From positions 44,767 through 108,766 of the forward strand of contig NZ_SVET01000010.1 in the NCBI RefSeq assembly GCF_015057245.1: a stretch of DNA of 64,000 nt, read 5' to 3'. Both the position numbers and the translations under genes were made by a program. The notes under the pieces were generated by a model. The model had not been told where the DNA came from, searched no databases, and saw only the letters and a program-made list of their open reading frames with translations. Source of the stretch: Pseudobutyrivibrio ruminis. GTDB taxonomy: Bacteria > Bacillota > Clostridia > Lachnospirales > Lachnospiraceae. Of the stretch, positions 34,484 through 42,940 are shown piece after piece (position 1 is the first letter of the stretch; each line of letters starts with the position of its first letter).

Positions 34484-35563
34484 ATGGGAAACAGAAGTAT
34501 AGTACCTTACGGCCCACAGCATCCTGTCCTTCCTGAACCAATCCATCTTGATTTAGTTTTGGAAGACGAAAAGGTTTTGGCAGCAATTCCTTCTATCGGA
34601 TTCATCCACAGAGGACTTGAAAGCCTTACAAGCAAGAAGGATTTCAATGAGATGGTATATGTGGCAGAGCGAATCTGCGGAATCTGTTCATTCATGCACG
34701 GCATGGCCTACTGCATGGCACTTGAGGATATTATGAACGTAGAGGTTCCTCGTCGTGCAGATTACTTACGTACAATCTGGGCAGAGATGAGCCGCCTTCA
34801 CAGCCACTTGCTTTGGCTTGGACTACTTGCTGATGGCTTTGGATTTGAATCATTGTTCATGCACTCATGGAGACTTCGCGAGAAGATTCTTGATATGTTT
34901 GAAGCATCAACAGGCGGACGTGTTATTTTCTCAGTTAACACAATCGGCGGTGTGCTGAAGGATATGCCAAATGATATGCTTAAGGATTTCGTTCGTCAGC
35001 TGGATGAAATGGAAAAAGAAATCCGTGAGACAACAAGCATCTTCCTTGACGACTACACAGTAAAGAGCCGTCTTGTAGATGTTGGTATTATCACTGGCGA
35101 GGACGCTATTCGTCGTGGCGCCGTTGGCCCTATGATGAGAGCTTCAGGCATCAATGTTGATATGAGAAAGAACGGCTATGCAGCTTACAATGATATTGAT
35201 TTCGAGGTAATCACATCTAACAAGTGTGATTCATATGCTCGCTGTGAAGTGCGTATTGGAGAGCTTTTCCAATCAATCGATATCATCAGACAGTGCGTTG
35301 CAAAGATTCCAGATACAGAAATCAATACAAAGGTTACAGGCATGCCAAACGGCGAATCATTCATCCGCGTTGAGCAGCCACGTGGAGAGGCGTTCTACCA
35401 TGTTCGTGCCAATGGAACAAAGTTCCTTGATCGCTTCAGAGTCCGCACCCCTACCTTCGCCAACATCCCAGCTCTTACTCAAACACTTCAGGGATGTCAG
35501 TATGGCGATGTACCATTGCTGGTGCTTACGATAGACCCTTGTATAAGTTGTACTGAGAGATAA
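34484..35563 (+). CDS. echE: Ech hydrogenase large subunit, [NiFe]-binding (NuoD-like)
   Basis: 359 residues. The nickel ligands are intact: RICGICSFMH near residue 60 and DPCISC at the C-terminus. Remarkably the protein ends DPCISCTER, directly at the position where most [NiFe] large subunits are cleaved, so no maturation protease is needed; this short end is known from other Ech/CooH-type enzymes. The ATG at 34484 is preceded by AAGGAGG. A 105-base structured gap separates it from echF. Confidence 0.93.
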   Translation: MGNRSIVPYGPQHPVLPEPIHLDLVLEDEKVLAAIPSIGFIHRGLESLTSKKDFNEMVYVAERICGICSFMHGMAYCMALEDIMNVEVPRRADYLRTIWAEMSRLHSHLLWLGLLADGFGFESLFMHSWRLREKILDMFEASTGGRVIFSVNTIGGVLKDMPNDMLKDFVRQLDEMEKEIRETTSIFLDDYTVKSRLVDVGIITGEDAIRRGAVGPMMRASGINVDMRKNGYAAYNDIDFEVITSNKCDSYARCEVRIGELFQSIDIIRQCVAKIPDTEINTKVTGMPNGESFIRVEQPRGEAFYHVRANGTKFLDRFRVRTPTFANIPALTQTLQGCQYGDVPLLVLTIDPCISCTER

Positions 35564-35571
35564 TTAGATGA

Positions 35572-35655
35572 GTCGGTAGACAACAAGCTCTTATATTTCT
35601 CAAGCGAAACATGTAGTTGAGCTGAGAAATCATAAGGCTTGTAGGCGTAACCGAC
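35572..35655 (+). other. Long hairpin between echE and echF
   Basis: GTCGGT/ACCGAC closes the structure, followed inward by CAAGCT/GGCTTG, TTAT/ATAA and ATTTCTCA/TGAGAAAT. The apical part (35602-35621) is similar to that of the hypD-hypE hairpin. No T-run follows, so it is not a terminator; GGAGG of echF comes right after. Confidence 0.7.
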
Positions 35656-35668
35656 GGATTGGAGGATT

Positions 35669-36082
35669 ATGGGACAAATATTACCTTTTACAAAACAGGT
35701 TTTAAAGAACCTCTTTTCTGAGCCTGCTACTACTCAGTATCCTTTTGTACAAAGAGAGTATCCAGAGCGCACGAGAGGTCATGTAGACATTAATAAAGAT
35801 CAGTGCATTCTTTGCGGTATGTGCATGCGTAGCTGCCCACCAGGGGCAATCAAAGTTGATAGAGCAGCGAAGACCTGGACTATCAATCGCTTTGATTGTA
35901 TCCAGTGTGGCTACTGCACAGAGAAGTGCCCAAAGAAATGTTTATCTATTACACCAGGCTACCAGGAACCAGGCCCTGAGAAGTTCAACTACTCAGTAGA
36001 AGTGCCTTATGAGCCACCAAAGCCTGCTGCTAAGCCAGCCGCTGCAGCAGCTCCTGCTGGCGGGACAAAGCCAGAAGCTTAG
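35669..36082 (+). CDS. echF: Ech hydrogenase ferredoxin-like subunit (NuoI-like)
   Basis: 137 residues with two [4Fe-4S] motifs: CILCGMCMRSCPPG and CIQCGYCTEKCPKKC. It accepts electrons from soluble ferredoxin and passes them to EchC. After residue 115 comes a Pro/Ala/Lys-rich tail (PPKPAAKPAAAAAPAGG) that looks flexible and has no role I can name. GGAGG precedes the ATG. A terminator follows at 36114. Confidence 0.92.
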   Translation: MGQILPFTKQVLKNLFSEPATTQYPFVQREYPERTRGHVDINKDQCILCGMCMRSCPPGAIKVDRAAKTWTINRFDCIQCGYCTEKCPKKCLSITPGYQEPGPEKFNYSVEVPYEPPKPAAKPAAAAAPAGGTKPEA

Positions 36083-36113
36083 TGCTTTGTTTTGTTATCA
36101 AACAAGATTATTT

Positions 36114-36146
36114 AAACGCTCCTGGCTGTGGCTGGGAGCGTTTGTT
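36114..36146 (+). terminator. Terminator between echF and hypF
   Basis: AAACGCTCC/GGAGCGTTT stem (36114-36122 with 36135-36143) with a GC-rich loop and a T-containing tail. It is probably partial, since the hyp genes follow within 45 bases. Confidence 0.65.
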
Positions 36147-36187
36147 GGTTAAGAATAATAACGATTGAAATAACGTAGGATATTTAT

Positions 36188-38545
36188 ATGATTATAAAAT
36201 TCATAGTCAAAGGCTTAGTTCAGGGGATAGGGTACCGTCCTTTTGTGGCTAAGCTGGCAGATGAATTGAATATAGATGGATGGGTGCGAAATACCGGAGG
36301 AATTGTGACGGTGTGCGCATCAGGAGACGAGGAGAAACTGGGAGAATTGCAAAGTCGATTGGCAGTGGAAGTGCCGACGGGGGGCTTTGTAACATCTGTT
36401 GAGGTAGAGGAGCTTGATACTGCCGAAACCATAGAGCTACCAGGCAAAGGCTTCACTATAGTTGAATCCGATCAGGACATGCAGGCAAACCTTCCTCTCA
36501 TCCCAGCGGACATTGCAACCTGTGAGAACTGCAAGAAAGAGCTGCTGGACTCTACCAACAGAAGATACTTGCATCCTTTTATTAGCTGCACCGTTTGCGG
36601 GCCAAGATACTCTATACTGGAGCAGTTACCCTATGATAGAGATACAATCACTATGGGGGATTTTGAAATGTGCCCAGAGTGCCAAAAAGAGTACACAGGC
36701 AAGCTGGATATTAGACGCCATGCTCAGACTATTGCTTGCAATAAATGTGGGCCAAAACTTTCATTTATAGCTATTTCGGGCCAAAATAATGTGGATAACT
36801 CACAAAATGCAGGATATCCTGCAAAAAATATAGTTCACAGAAAGTTCACAAGTGAATTTTTAGACAATTCCAATAAGGACTTTACACCTCTAAAAGATGC
36901 AATTGTCCATATACTTAATGGCGGAATTCTAGCTGTAAAGGATATAGGTGGATATCATTTGGTGTGCGACCCATTTAACGAGAGAGCAGTGGCAAATCTA
37001 AGGCTACTAAAACATCGCGAAGCCAAGGCTTTTGCGGTGATGTTTTATGATTTGGAGCAGGCAAAAGAATATTGTCACATCAATGAAAACGAGGCCAAGC
37101 TACTGGCAGGCCCTGCAAGGCCAATTGTCCTTGTAAAACGTAAATACGAATTAGAACAAAAGCTTGCAGACAACGTATGTCTCACAAGCCCAGATATAGG
37201 AGCTATGCTTCCGTGCAACCCAGTGCAGATACTCCTGACAAAAGCTCTGGGGCCACTTATCATGACAAGCGGAAATGCCAGTGGAGATGTGCTAGAAACT
37301 GACGATGATAAAATGGAAGAATGGTTGCGACAGCGGGCCGAAACAGATGAGATGCGAGACGTACCGCTAGCAATCTTATCCCACAACAGACGAATCCTGC
37401 GTCCAATGGATGATTCTGTAATGAAGGTAGTGGCGGGCAAGCAACAATTCATCAGGCGAGGCCGAGGCCATGTGCCTGCGCCAATTCATGTGGATATCCC
37501 AGGGGAGATTTTTGCAGCCGGTGGAGATCTAAAGTCCAGCTTTTGTTATGTGAAAAATGGACTGGCATATGTAAGTCAATATCTGGGTGATATGGAATCA
37601 GTCAGCTGCCAGGAGTTCTATAAAAAGGAAAAGAAGGCCATGGAAACAATCTTTGGCTTTACTCCAAAGAATAATGTTGTGGATAAGCATCCTGGATATT
37701 TTAGTAGAAACAATTCCACTTTTGATATAGAAATCCAGCATCACAAAGCCCATGTGGCTTCGGTAATTGCAGAGCATGCTCTAAATGGAACAGTCCTAGG
37801 CTTTGCTTTTGATGGTACAGGCTATGGAGATGACAAAACCATATGGGGTGGCGAGACATTCTTATGGAAAGATAAACAGATGGACCGTGTGGCTCATTTG
37901 AAGCCAGTAAAACTCATAGGCGGAGATGAAGGCGCAAAGAACTGCGATACAATCCTCACAGCAATGCTTCATGGAAACGGTCTTCAGCCAACAGAAATAA
38001 ACATGAACACCCAGTTGATTTTGGCCGCATTAAACAAAAATATAAACACAGTAACATCTTCATCAATGGGGCGATTATTTGATGCTGTATCGGCACTTCT
38101 TGATATATGTCATTACAATTCATACGAAGGGCAGGCGCCAATTGAACTGGAAAACATTGCGGCCACAACAAATAAGGCATACAAACTTCATTTGAATTCG
38201 GATGGTTGTACAAAGGATCTATTTCGTGATATCGTATATGCGATATCAAATGGGGTAGATAAAGCTGAAATCGCCAGAGGCTTTATTGAGGCAGTTTCAG
38301 ATTATATAGTTGAAATTTCAAAGGAATACGAGAATAATCTAGATAAGAATAAACAGGTAGTATTATCTGGAGGAACATTTTTAAATCGAATTTTGATGGA
38401 AAGTACTGTCAGTAAGCTAGAGGACTTGGGCTTCAAAGTGTACACGGCTAATCAGTTGCCACCTGGAGATGGGGGAATCTGTTTGGGGCAGGCTTTTTTA
38501 TCACAATTTGAAAAGGCATACAAAGAGGTAGAACAATGTGTGTAG
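36188..38545 (+). CDS. hypF: Carbamoyltransferase HypF
   Basis: 785 residues; makes the cyanide ligand precursor from carbamoyl phosphate together with HypE. Order: acylphosphatase domain (GLVQGIGYRPFVAKLA), two zinc fingers (CENCKKEL, CTVCGPRY, CPECQKEY, CNKCGP), YrdC-like domain (KHREAKAFAVMFYDLEQ, MLPCNPVQ, TSGNASGD) and the Kae1-like domain (HHKAHVASVIAEH, FDGTGYG, LSGGTFLN). All are intact. It overlaps hypC by 10 bases. I see no clear ribosome site beyond the AGGA near 36177. Confidence 0.94.
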   Translation: MIIKFIVKGLVQGIGYRPFVAKLADELNIDGWVRNTGGIVTVCASGDEEKLGELQSRLAVEVPTGGFVTSVEVEELDTAETIELPGKGFTIVESDQDMQANLPLIPADIATCENCKKELLDSTNRRYLHPFISCTVCGPRYSILEQLPYDRDTITMGDFEMCPECQKEYTGKLDIRRHAQTIACNKCGPKLSFIAISGQNNVDNSQNAGYPAKNIVHRKFTSEFLDNSNKDFTPLKDAIVHILNGGILAVKDIGGYHLVCDPFNERAVANLRLLKHREAKAFAVMFYDLEQAKEYCHINENEAKLLAGPARPIVLVKRKYELEQKLADNVCLTSPDIGAMLPCNPVQILLTKALGPLIMTSGNASGDVLETDDDKMEEWLRQRAETDEMRDVPLAILSHNRRILRPMDDSVMKVVAGKQQFIRRGRGHVPAPIHVDIPGEIFAAGGDLKSSFCYVKNGLAYVSQYLGDMESVSCQEFYKKEKKAMETIFGFTPKNNVVDKHPGYFSRNNSTFDIEIQHHKAHVASVIAEHALNGTVLGFAFDGTGYGDDKTIWGGETFLWKDKQMDRVAHLKPVKLIGGDEGAKNCDTILTAMLHGNGLQPTEINMNTQLILAALNKNINTVTSSSMGRLFDAVSALLDICHYNSYEGQAPIELENIAATTNKAYKLHLNSDGCTKDLFRDIVYAISNGVDKAEIARGFIEAVSDYIVEISKEYENNLDKNKQVVLSGGTFLNRILMESTVSKLEDLGFKVYTANQLPPGDGGICLGQAFLSQFEKAYKEVEQCV

Positions 38546-38745
38546 CAATACCAGGTTTAGTAAAAAGATTAAAGGACGGCAAGGTCACAGTAGACTTTAA
38601 TGGAAACGAAGTTGAAGCATATGCAGGCCTTGTAAATGTTAAAGAGGGAGATTACGCCCTAGTTCATGCAGGCTGCGTTATCCAGACTTTGAAAAAGGAC
38701 GAAGCAGAGGAAATCATTGAGCTGATGGGAGGCCTAGAGGGTTAA
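38536..38745 (+). CDS. hypC: Hydrogenase assembly chaperone HypC
   Basis: 69 residues starting with the diagnostic MCVAIPG, whose Cys2 binds the iron precursor; it shuttles Fe(CN)2CO between HypD and the large subunit. It overlaps hypF by 10 bases and hypD by 1 base, so it is translationally coupled to both. Confidence 0.96.
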   Translation: MCVAIPGLVKRLKDGKVTVDFNGNEVEAYAGLVNVKEGDYALVHAGCVIQTLKKDEAEEIIELMGGLEG

Positions 38746-39788
38746 TGGAGTTCTCTGAGATTGTAGATTTTTTAAGAAACTATGATGGCAAGCCAATCAG
38801 GCTGATGGAGGTGTGCGGAAGCCACACTCATGCCATAGCGACTCATGGAATCAGGGATATTCTCTCTGATAAGATTCAGCTTTTGTCAGGGCCAGGATGC
38901 CCAGTGTGCGTCACACCCACAGCCTATATCGACAAGCTAATAGATATTTGTCTTGAGCCAAACACTACAGTCACCACATTTGGCGATTTGCTTCGTGTGC
39001 CAGGCTCCAAAGAAAGCTTGAACGAAGCAAAGGGACGTGGTGGTTCGGTGGAGATGGTTTATTCACCAATGGATGTTCTTGCACTGGCAAAGAATCATCC
39101 AGATAGGCAATATGTTTTTGCAGCAGTAGGTTTTGAAACAACTGCCCCTGTCTACACATTGCTTTTAGACAATGCAATTGCCCAGGGACTTTCTAATATA
39201 AAGATTCTTACAGCTTTAAAGACAATGCCGGGAGCTATTTCATATCTTTGCGACAATGGTGCGCAGATAGACGGTTTCATTGCTCCAGGCCATGTTAGCG
39301 CAGTTACAGGAGCTGATTATTTCAATGAGTTGGCAGCCAAGTACGGCATACCCTTTGCAGTATCAGGGTTCGGCGCCAAGGAGCTAGTCATAGGCATATA
39401 TGGCCTGGTTCAAATGGTTATAAACAATCAACCACAAGTCAAAAACTATTACACATCAGTGGTTGAACAGGGCCAGAATGACATCATCGTTTCCCAGCTA
39501 AACAAGTATTTTAAGCCTGCCGATGTGGTATGGCGAGGAATGGGAATCATCCCAGGCTCGGGGCTATTGCTTAAAGAGGAATATGCGCGCTTTGATGCAG
39601 GAAGCGATGGGCTTGATGAAGATAACAAGCGAAACAAGGCATGCCGATGCGGTGATATCCTGATGGGTAAGGCCACACCAAAGGATTGTCCATTATTTGG
39701 AAAGGTGTGTACACCTATGTCTCCGGAGGGGGCCTGTATGGTGTCTGAGGAAGGCGCTTGCTTTAATAACTATTTAGTAAACAATTAA
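38745..39788 (+). CDS. hypD: Hydrogenase maturation protein HypD
   Basis: 347 residues. Conserved parts include MEVCGSHTHAIATHG, GPGCPVCVTP, FAAVGFETTAP, FIAPGHVSAV and a C-terminal Cys region (ACRCGDILMG, CPLFGKVCTP, GACMVSEEGAC) that binds a [4Fe-4S] cluster. It carries the Fe(CN)2CO unit with HypC. TAATG overlap with hypC. Confidence 0.96.
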   Translation: MEFSEIVDFLRNYDGKPIRLMEVCGSHTHAIATHGIRDILSDKIQLLSGPGCPVCVTPTAYIDKLIDICLEPNTTVTTFGDLLRVPGSKESLNEAKGRGGSVEMVYSPMDVLALAKNHPDRQYVFAAVGFETTAPVYTLLLDNAIAQGLSNIKILTALKTMPGAISYLCDNGAQIDGFIAPGHVSAVTGADYFNELAAKYGIPFAVSGFGAKELVIGIYGLVQMVINNQPQVKNYYTSVVEQGQNDIIVSQLNKYFKPADVVWRGMGIIPGSGLLLKEEYARFDAGSDGLDEDNKRNKACRCGDILMGKATPKDCPLFGKVCTPMSPEGACMVSEEGACFNNYLVNN

Positions 39789-39800
39789 ATGACTTAATGA

Positions 39801-39890
39801 ACAAACAATAATTAACAAGCTATTATAACTTTGAACGAGACATTCTAGTCGAGTAAAAAGTTCATAATGCTTGTTAATGTAATTGTTTGT
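39801..39890 (+). other. Long near-perfect hairpin between hypD and hypE
   Basis: ACAAACAAT/ATTGTTTGT, ATTAACAAGC/GCTTGTTAAT, ATTAT/ATAAT and AACTTT/AAAGTT stack into about 30 bp with small bulges, closing on an apical part (39834-39853) like that of the echE-echF hairpin. No T-run; the hypE ribosome site lies 12-20 bases downstream. Confidence 0.8.
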
Positions 39891-39916
39891 GGACTAGAGG
39901 TTAGGGGTAAATAGGT

Positions 39917-40918
39917 ATGGATAAAATTATTATGGAGCATGGCTCAGGTGGTCGTGCAACTGGAGAATTAATAAAAGAGATATTTGAAGCTCAGTTTGAT
40001 AGTGACGTTCTTTCTGAGATGGAGGATGCTGCTGTTGTTCCTGGTGATGCCACTATCGCCATGACAACAGACAGTTTTGTGGTTACGCCGCTAGAGTTTC
40101 CTGGTGGAGATATAGGTCGACTTTGCATTTGCGGCACGGTTAATGACCTTTGCATGCGCGGGGCCGTGCCTAAATACATCACATGCGGTTTCATTCTGGA
40201 AGAGGGCTGTGATATAGAGCAGCTTAGACGCCTTGTAAAATCTATGGCAGCTACAGCAAAGGAAGCTGGAGTGAAAATTGTTGCCGGAGATACAAAGGTT
40301 ATCGAAGGCAATGGAGGAATTTATATCAACACTGCTGGTGTTGGATTTGTTCCAAAGGGTGTGGACATCAAGGCAAAAAACGCCCAGGACGATGATGTAA
40401 TTATTGTCTCAGGAAATGTAGGAGACCATCATGCTACGGTTCTCAGCCAAAGAATGGGCATCAAAAACACAATCGAAAGTGATAATGCCCCACTTCAGGA
40501 GATGGTAGGAAAGCTTATAGAAAATAAGATTCCAGTTCATGTATTAAGAGATGTTACAAGAGGTGGTCTTGCTACAGTATTGAAGGAGCTTGCAATGGCA
40601 AGTGGCCTTAGATTTGAGATTCACCAGGAAAAGCTTCCTGTATCGGCACAGGTAAAGTCTTTCTGTGGATTGCTTGGGCTTGACCCACTATACATGGGAA
40701 ACGAAGGTAAGTTGGTTGCCATAGTTCCAAAGGAGTATGCTGCGCAAGCAGTGGAAATCATCCGTGGATGTAAATATGGCGAAAATGCATGTATGATTGG
40801 AGCGGTTAATACACCTGAAAACGACAGTGAGGTAGGTGCGCTTATAATGAAAACAGAAATAGGTGGCCGACGTTTTCTTGATATTTTACAAGGTGAGGGT
40901 CTACCTAGAATATGTTAA
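39917..40918 (+). CDS. hypE: Hydrogenase maturation protein HypE
   Basis: 333 residues of the AIR-synthase-like family. It dehydrates the thiocarboxamide made by HypF to thiocyanate on its C-terminal Cys. The N-terminus HGSGGRATGELI and the C-terminal PRIC are the family hallmarks. It follows hypD after 128 bases holding a long hairpin. HypA and HypB, the nickel-insertion proteins, are not in this block. Confidence 0.95.
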   Translation: MDKIIMEHGSGGRATGELIKEIFEAQFDSDVLSEMEDAAVVPGDATIAMTTDSFVVTPLEFPGGDIGRLCICGTVNDLCMRGAVPKYITCGFILEEGCDIEQLRRLVKSMAATAKEAGVKIVAGDTKVIEGNGGIYINTAGVGFVPKGVDIKAKNAQDDDVIIVSGNVGDHHATVLSQRMGIKNTIESDNAPLQEMVGKLIENKIPVHVLRDVTRGGLATVLKELAMASGLRFEIHQEKLPVSAQVKSFCGLLGLDPLYMGNEGKLVAIVPKEYAAQAVEIIRGCKYGENACMIGAVNTPENDSEVGALIMKTEIGGRRFLDILQGEGLPRIC

Positions 40919-40971
40919 ATCCTACAAACTCCAGTAGGACGATAATATTTAACATTTATTTCATAATTAGA

Positions 40972-41002
40972 CAGGGGCATCTTGTGCTATAATATACCTA
41001 CA
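40972..41002 (+). promoter_or_regulatory. Probable promoter of the CheY-like gene
   Basis: -10 TATAAT near 40988-40993 with a weak -35 (ATTAGA) 16 bases upstream; it lies about 50 bases before the start codon. Confidence 0.5.
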
Positions 41003-41042
41003 CATCCAAATACGTTTGTTGAATGAATGAGGAGGATGCCAT

Positions 41043-41426
41043 TTGGGAAAAACTGTACTGGTTGTTGATGACTCGAAGTTTATGAGAGCAGTTGTCAAAG
41101 GCGAAGTTGAAAGAAATGGCTGTACTGTTGTAGCTGAGGCCGATTGCAGTGATGCAGCGGTTGAAAAATACAAGGAGTTAAAGCCTGATATAGTGACGAT
41201 GGATATCACAATGACTGTTGATGGACATACCATTGGTCGAAGTTCAAATGGCATAGATGCTATTAAGCAGATTATGGAATTTGATCCAGAAGCCAAGATT
41301 CTGGTGGTAAGTGCCATGGGTCAGAAGTGCTACGTTATAGAAGCTATTGAGGCAGGAGCCAAGGACTTTGTTATTAAACCTTTTGATGAAGTTCGATTTG
41401 CAGAGGCATTAGCACATTTCAAGTAG
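41043..41426 (+). CDS. Single-domain response regulator, CheY-like, with loop insertion
   Basis: 127 residues. Acid pocket VVDD (D9, D10), phospho-Asp D54 in VTMDITM, Ser/Thr in VVSAMG, Lys in FVIKPF. Compared with CheY, about 8-10 residues are inserted right after D54 (residues 58-67, TVDGHTIGRS). The start is TTG 41043, placed 7 bases after GAGGAGG; it opens MGKTVLVVDDSKFMR. It is a solitary gene with its own promoter and terminator. A role in chemotaxis is likely but not shown. Confidence 0.85.
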   Translation: MGKTVLVVDDSKFMRAVVKGEVERNGCTVVAEADCSDAAVEKYKELKPDIVTMDITMTVDGHTIGRSSNGIDAIKQIMEFDPEAKILVVSAMGQKCYVIEAIEAGAKDFVIKPFDEVRFAEALAHFK

Positions 41427-41441
41427 AACTGAATATGGTTT

Positions 41442-41471
41442 AAAAGGACTGCAAGGCGGTCCTTTTCTTTT
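41442..41471 (+). terminator. Terminator of the CheY-like gene
   Basis: AAAAGGAC/GTCCTTTT stem (41442-41449 with 41459-41466), followed by T-rich sequence. Confidence 0.8.
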
Positions 41472-41560
41472 GCAAAAATAGAAAACTTTGGTTGTGCACA
41501 ACGGAAACTAATTGCATACAATAAATTACTTGATTTTGTTATATAAAATAATGGATAAGT

Positions 41561-41587
41561 AAAAAGACCGAGAACTCGGTCTTTTTG
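41561..41587. terminator. Second terminator hairpin
   Basis: A 12-bp perfect inverted repeat AAAAAGACCGAG/CTCGGTCTTTTT around AA. It lies 90 bases beyond the first terminator with no gene between. Confidence 0.8.
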
Positions 41588-41748
41588 AGGGGAGTATAAA
41601 TAATTAATAAGGGTGCAACTAGGAAACTCCTAGTCACGTTTCAAATTATAATATAACAGGTGTACCAATGCAATAGAATAATTAAAAAATTTTTATTGCA
41701 TTGACTTGTAATGGGCTGTAGCTTAAGATATTTTTATCTAGGTTTTCC

Positions 41749-42936
41749 TTGAAAAATCAATTAAGAAAGAGTGTTATAAATTATTTGAAAACGAAGATTT
41801 TTACTATTAGTTGCCCATGTCATTTTGGACTTGAGGCACCACTAAAAAGAGAAATATATGATTTGGGATACGACATCACAGAAGTTACCGACGGAAGAGT
41901 GACATTCACAGGCGATGCGGAGGCTATATGTCGTGCAAATATTCATTTGCGCTGTGCTGAGCGCGTGCTTGTAGAGGTTGGCCGTTTCCACGCCACCACA
42001 TTTGAGGAGCTTTTTCAGGGAATTAAATCTCTTCCATGGGAAGAATATATTCCAAAGGACGGCAAATTCTGGGTTACAAAAGCTACTTCAGTTAAAAGTA
42101 AGCTTTTCTCTTTGACAGACATTCAGTCCATTGCAAAAAAAGCCATGGTTGAGCGTATGAAATCATATTACGATATCAACTGGTTTGACGAGGATGGCGC
42201 TGAATATCCAGTAAGAATCTTCTTATTAAAGGACGATGTTGTAGTTACTTTGGATTCTACTGGTGTTCCTCTTCACAAGAGAGGCTACAGAACATACACT
42301 AGCAAGGCTCCACTTTCTGAGACTATGGCAGCAGCTTTAATTGAGCTTACACCATGGCGTGCAGACCGAATACTTGTGGACCCATTCTGTGGCTCAGGTA
42401 CATTTTTAATAGAAGCGGCTATGATGGCTGCAAATATTGCACCAGGTATTAACAGAGACTTCACTTCTATGGATTGGACAAATCTAATCGATTCACAGAT
42501 TTGGAAGGATTGCTTTGATGAAGCCAGAGCAGAGGTAAATACAGATATTGAATGTGACCTACAGGGTTTTGATATAGATCCTGAAATGGTAAAGATAGCC
42601 CGCTTGAATGCAAAGCAAGCAGGGGTTGATCATCTGATTCATTTCCAGGCCAGAGATGTTGCAAATCTTCGCCATCCTAAAAAGTATGGCTTTATTCTTA
42701 CAAACCCACCATACGGTGAGCGTTTGGAGGACAAAAAGGATTTGCCAGAAATCTATGGCAAGCTTGGAGATGCATTTAAAGCCTTGGATAGCTGGTCTAT
42801 GTATGTAATCACCAGCTACGAGGATGCACCAAAGTCCATTGGCAAGAAGGCAGATAAGAACCGTAAAATCTACAACGGAATGATCAAGACATACTTCTAC
42901 CAGTTTTTAGGACCTAAGCCAAAGAAGAAGGACTAA
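41749..42936 (+). CDS. THUMP-domain class I SAM-dependent RNA methyltransferase (RlmL N-terminal/YpsC-like)
   Basis: 395 residues: N-terminal ferredoxin-like and THUMP domains (CPCHFGLEAPLKREI, KSLPWEEYIP) and a Rossmann methyltransferase with VDPFCGSGTFLIEAA (SAM loop), GFDIDPEMV and the catalytic TNPPYGERL. The family methylates guanine N2 in 23S rRNA. The start is uncertain: TTG 41749 has only a weak AGG upstream, and a TTG at 41785, just before KIFTISCPCHFG, fits homologues better. It lies 4 bases ahead of the protease gene. Confidence 0.85.
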   Translation: MKNQLRKSVINYLKTKIFTISCPCHFGLEAPLKREIYDLGYDITEVTDGRVTFTGDAEAICRANIHLRCAERVLVEVGRFHATTFEELFQGIKSLPWEEYIPKDGKFWVTKATSVKSKLFSLTDIQSIAKKAMVERMKSYYDINWFDEDGAEYPVRIFLLKDDVVVTLDSTGVPLHKRGYRTYTSKAPLSETMAAALIELTPWRADRILVDPFCGSGTFLIEAAMMAANIAPGINRDFTSMDWTNLIDSQIWKDCFDEARAEVNTDIECDLQGFDIDPEMVKIARLNAKQAGVDHLIHFQARDVANLRHPKKYGFILTNPPYGERLEDKKDLPEIYGKLGDAFKALDSWSMYVITSYEDAPKSIGKKADKNRKIYNGMIKTYFYQFLGPKPKKKD

Positions 42937-42940
42937 ATAA

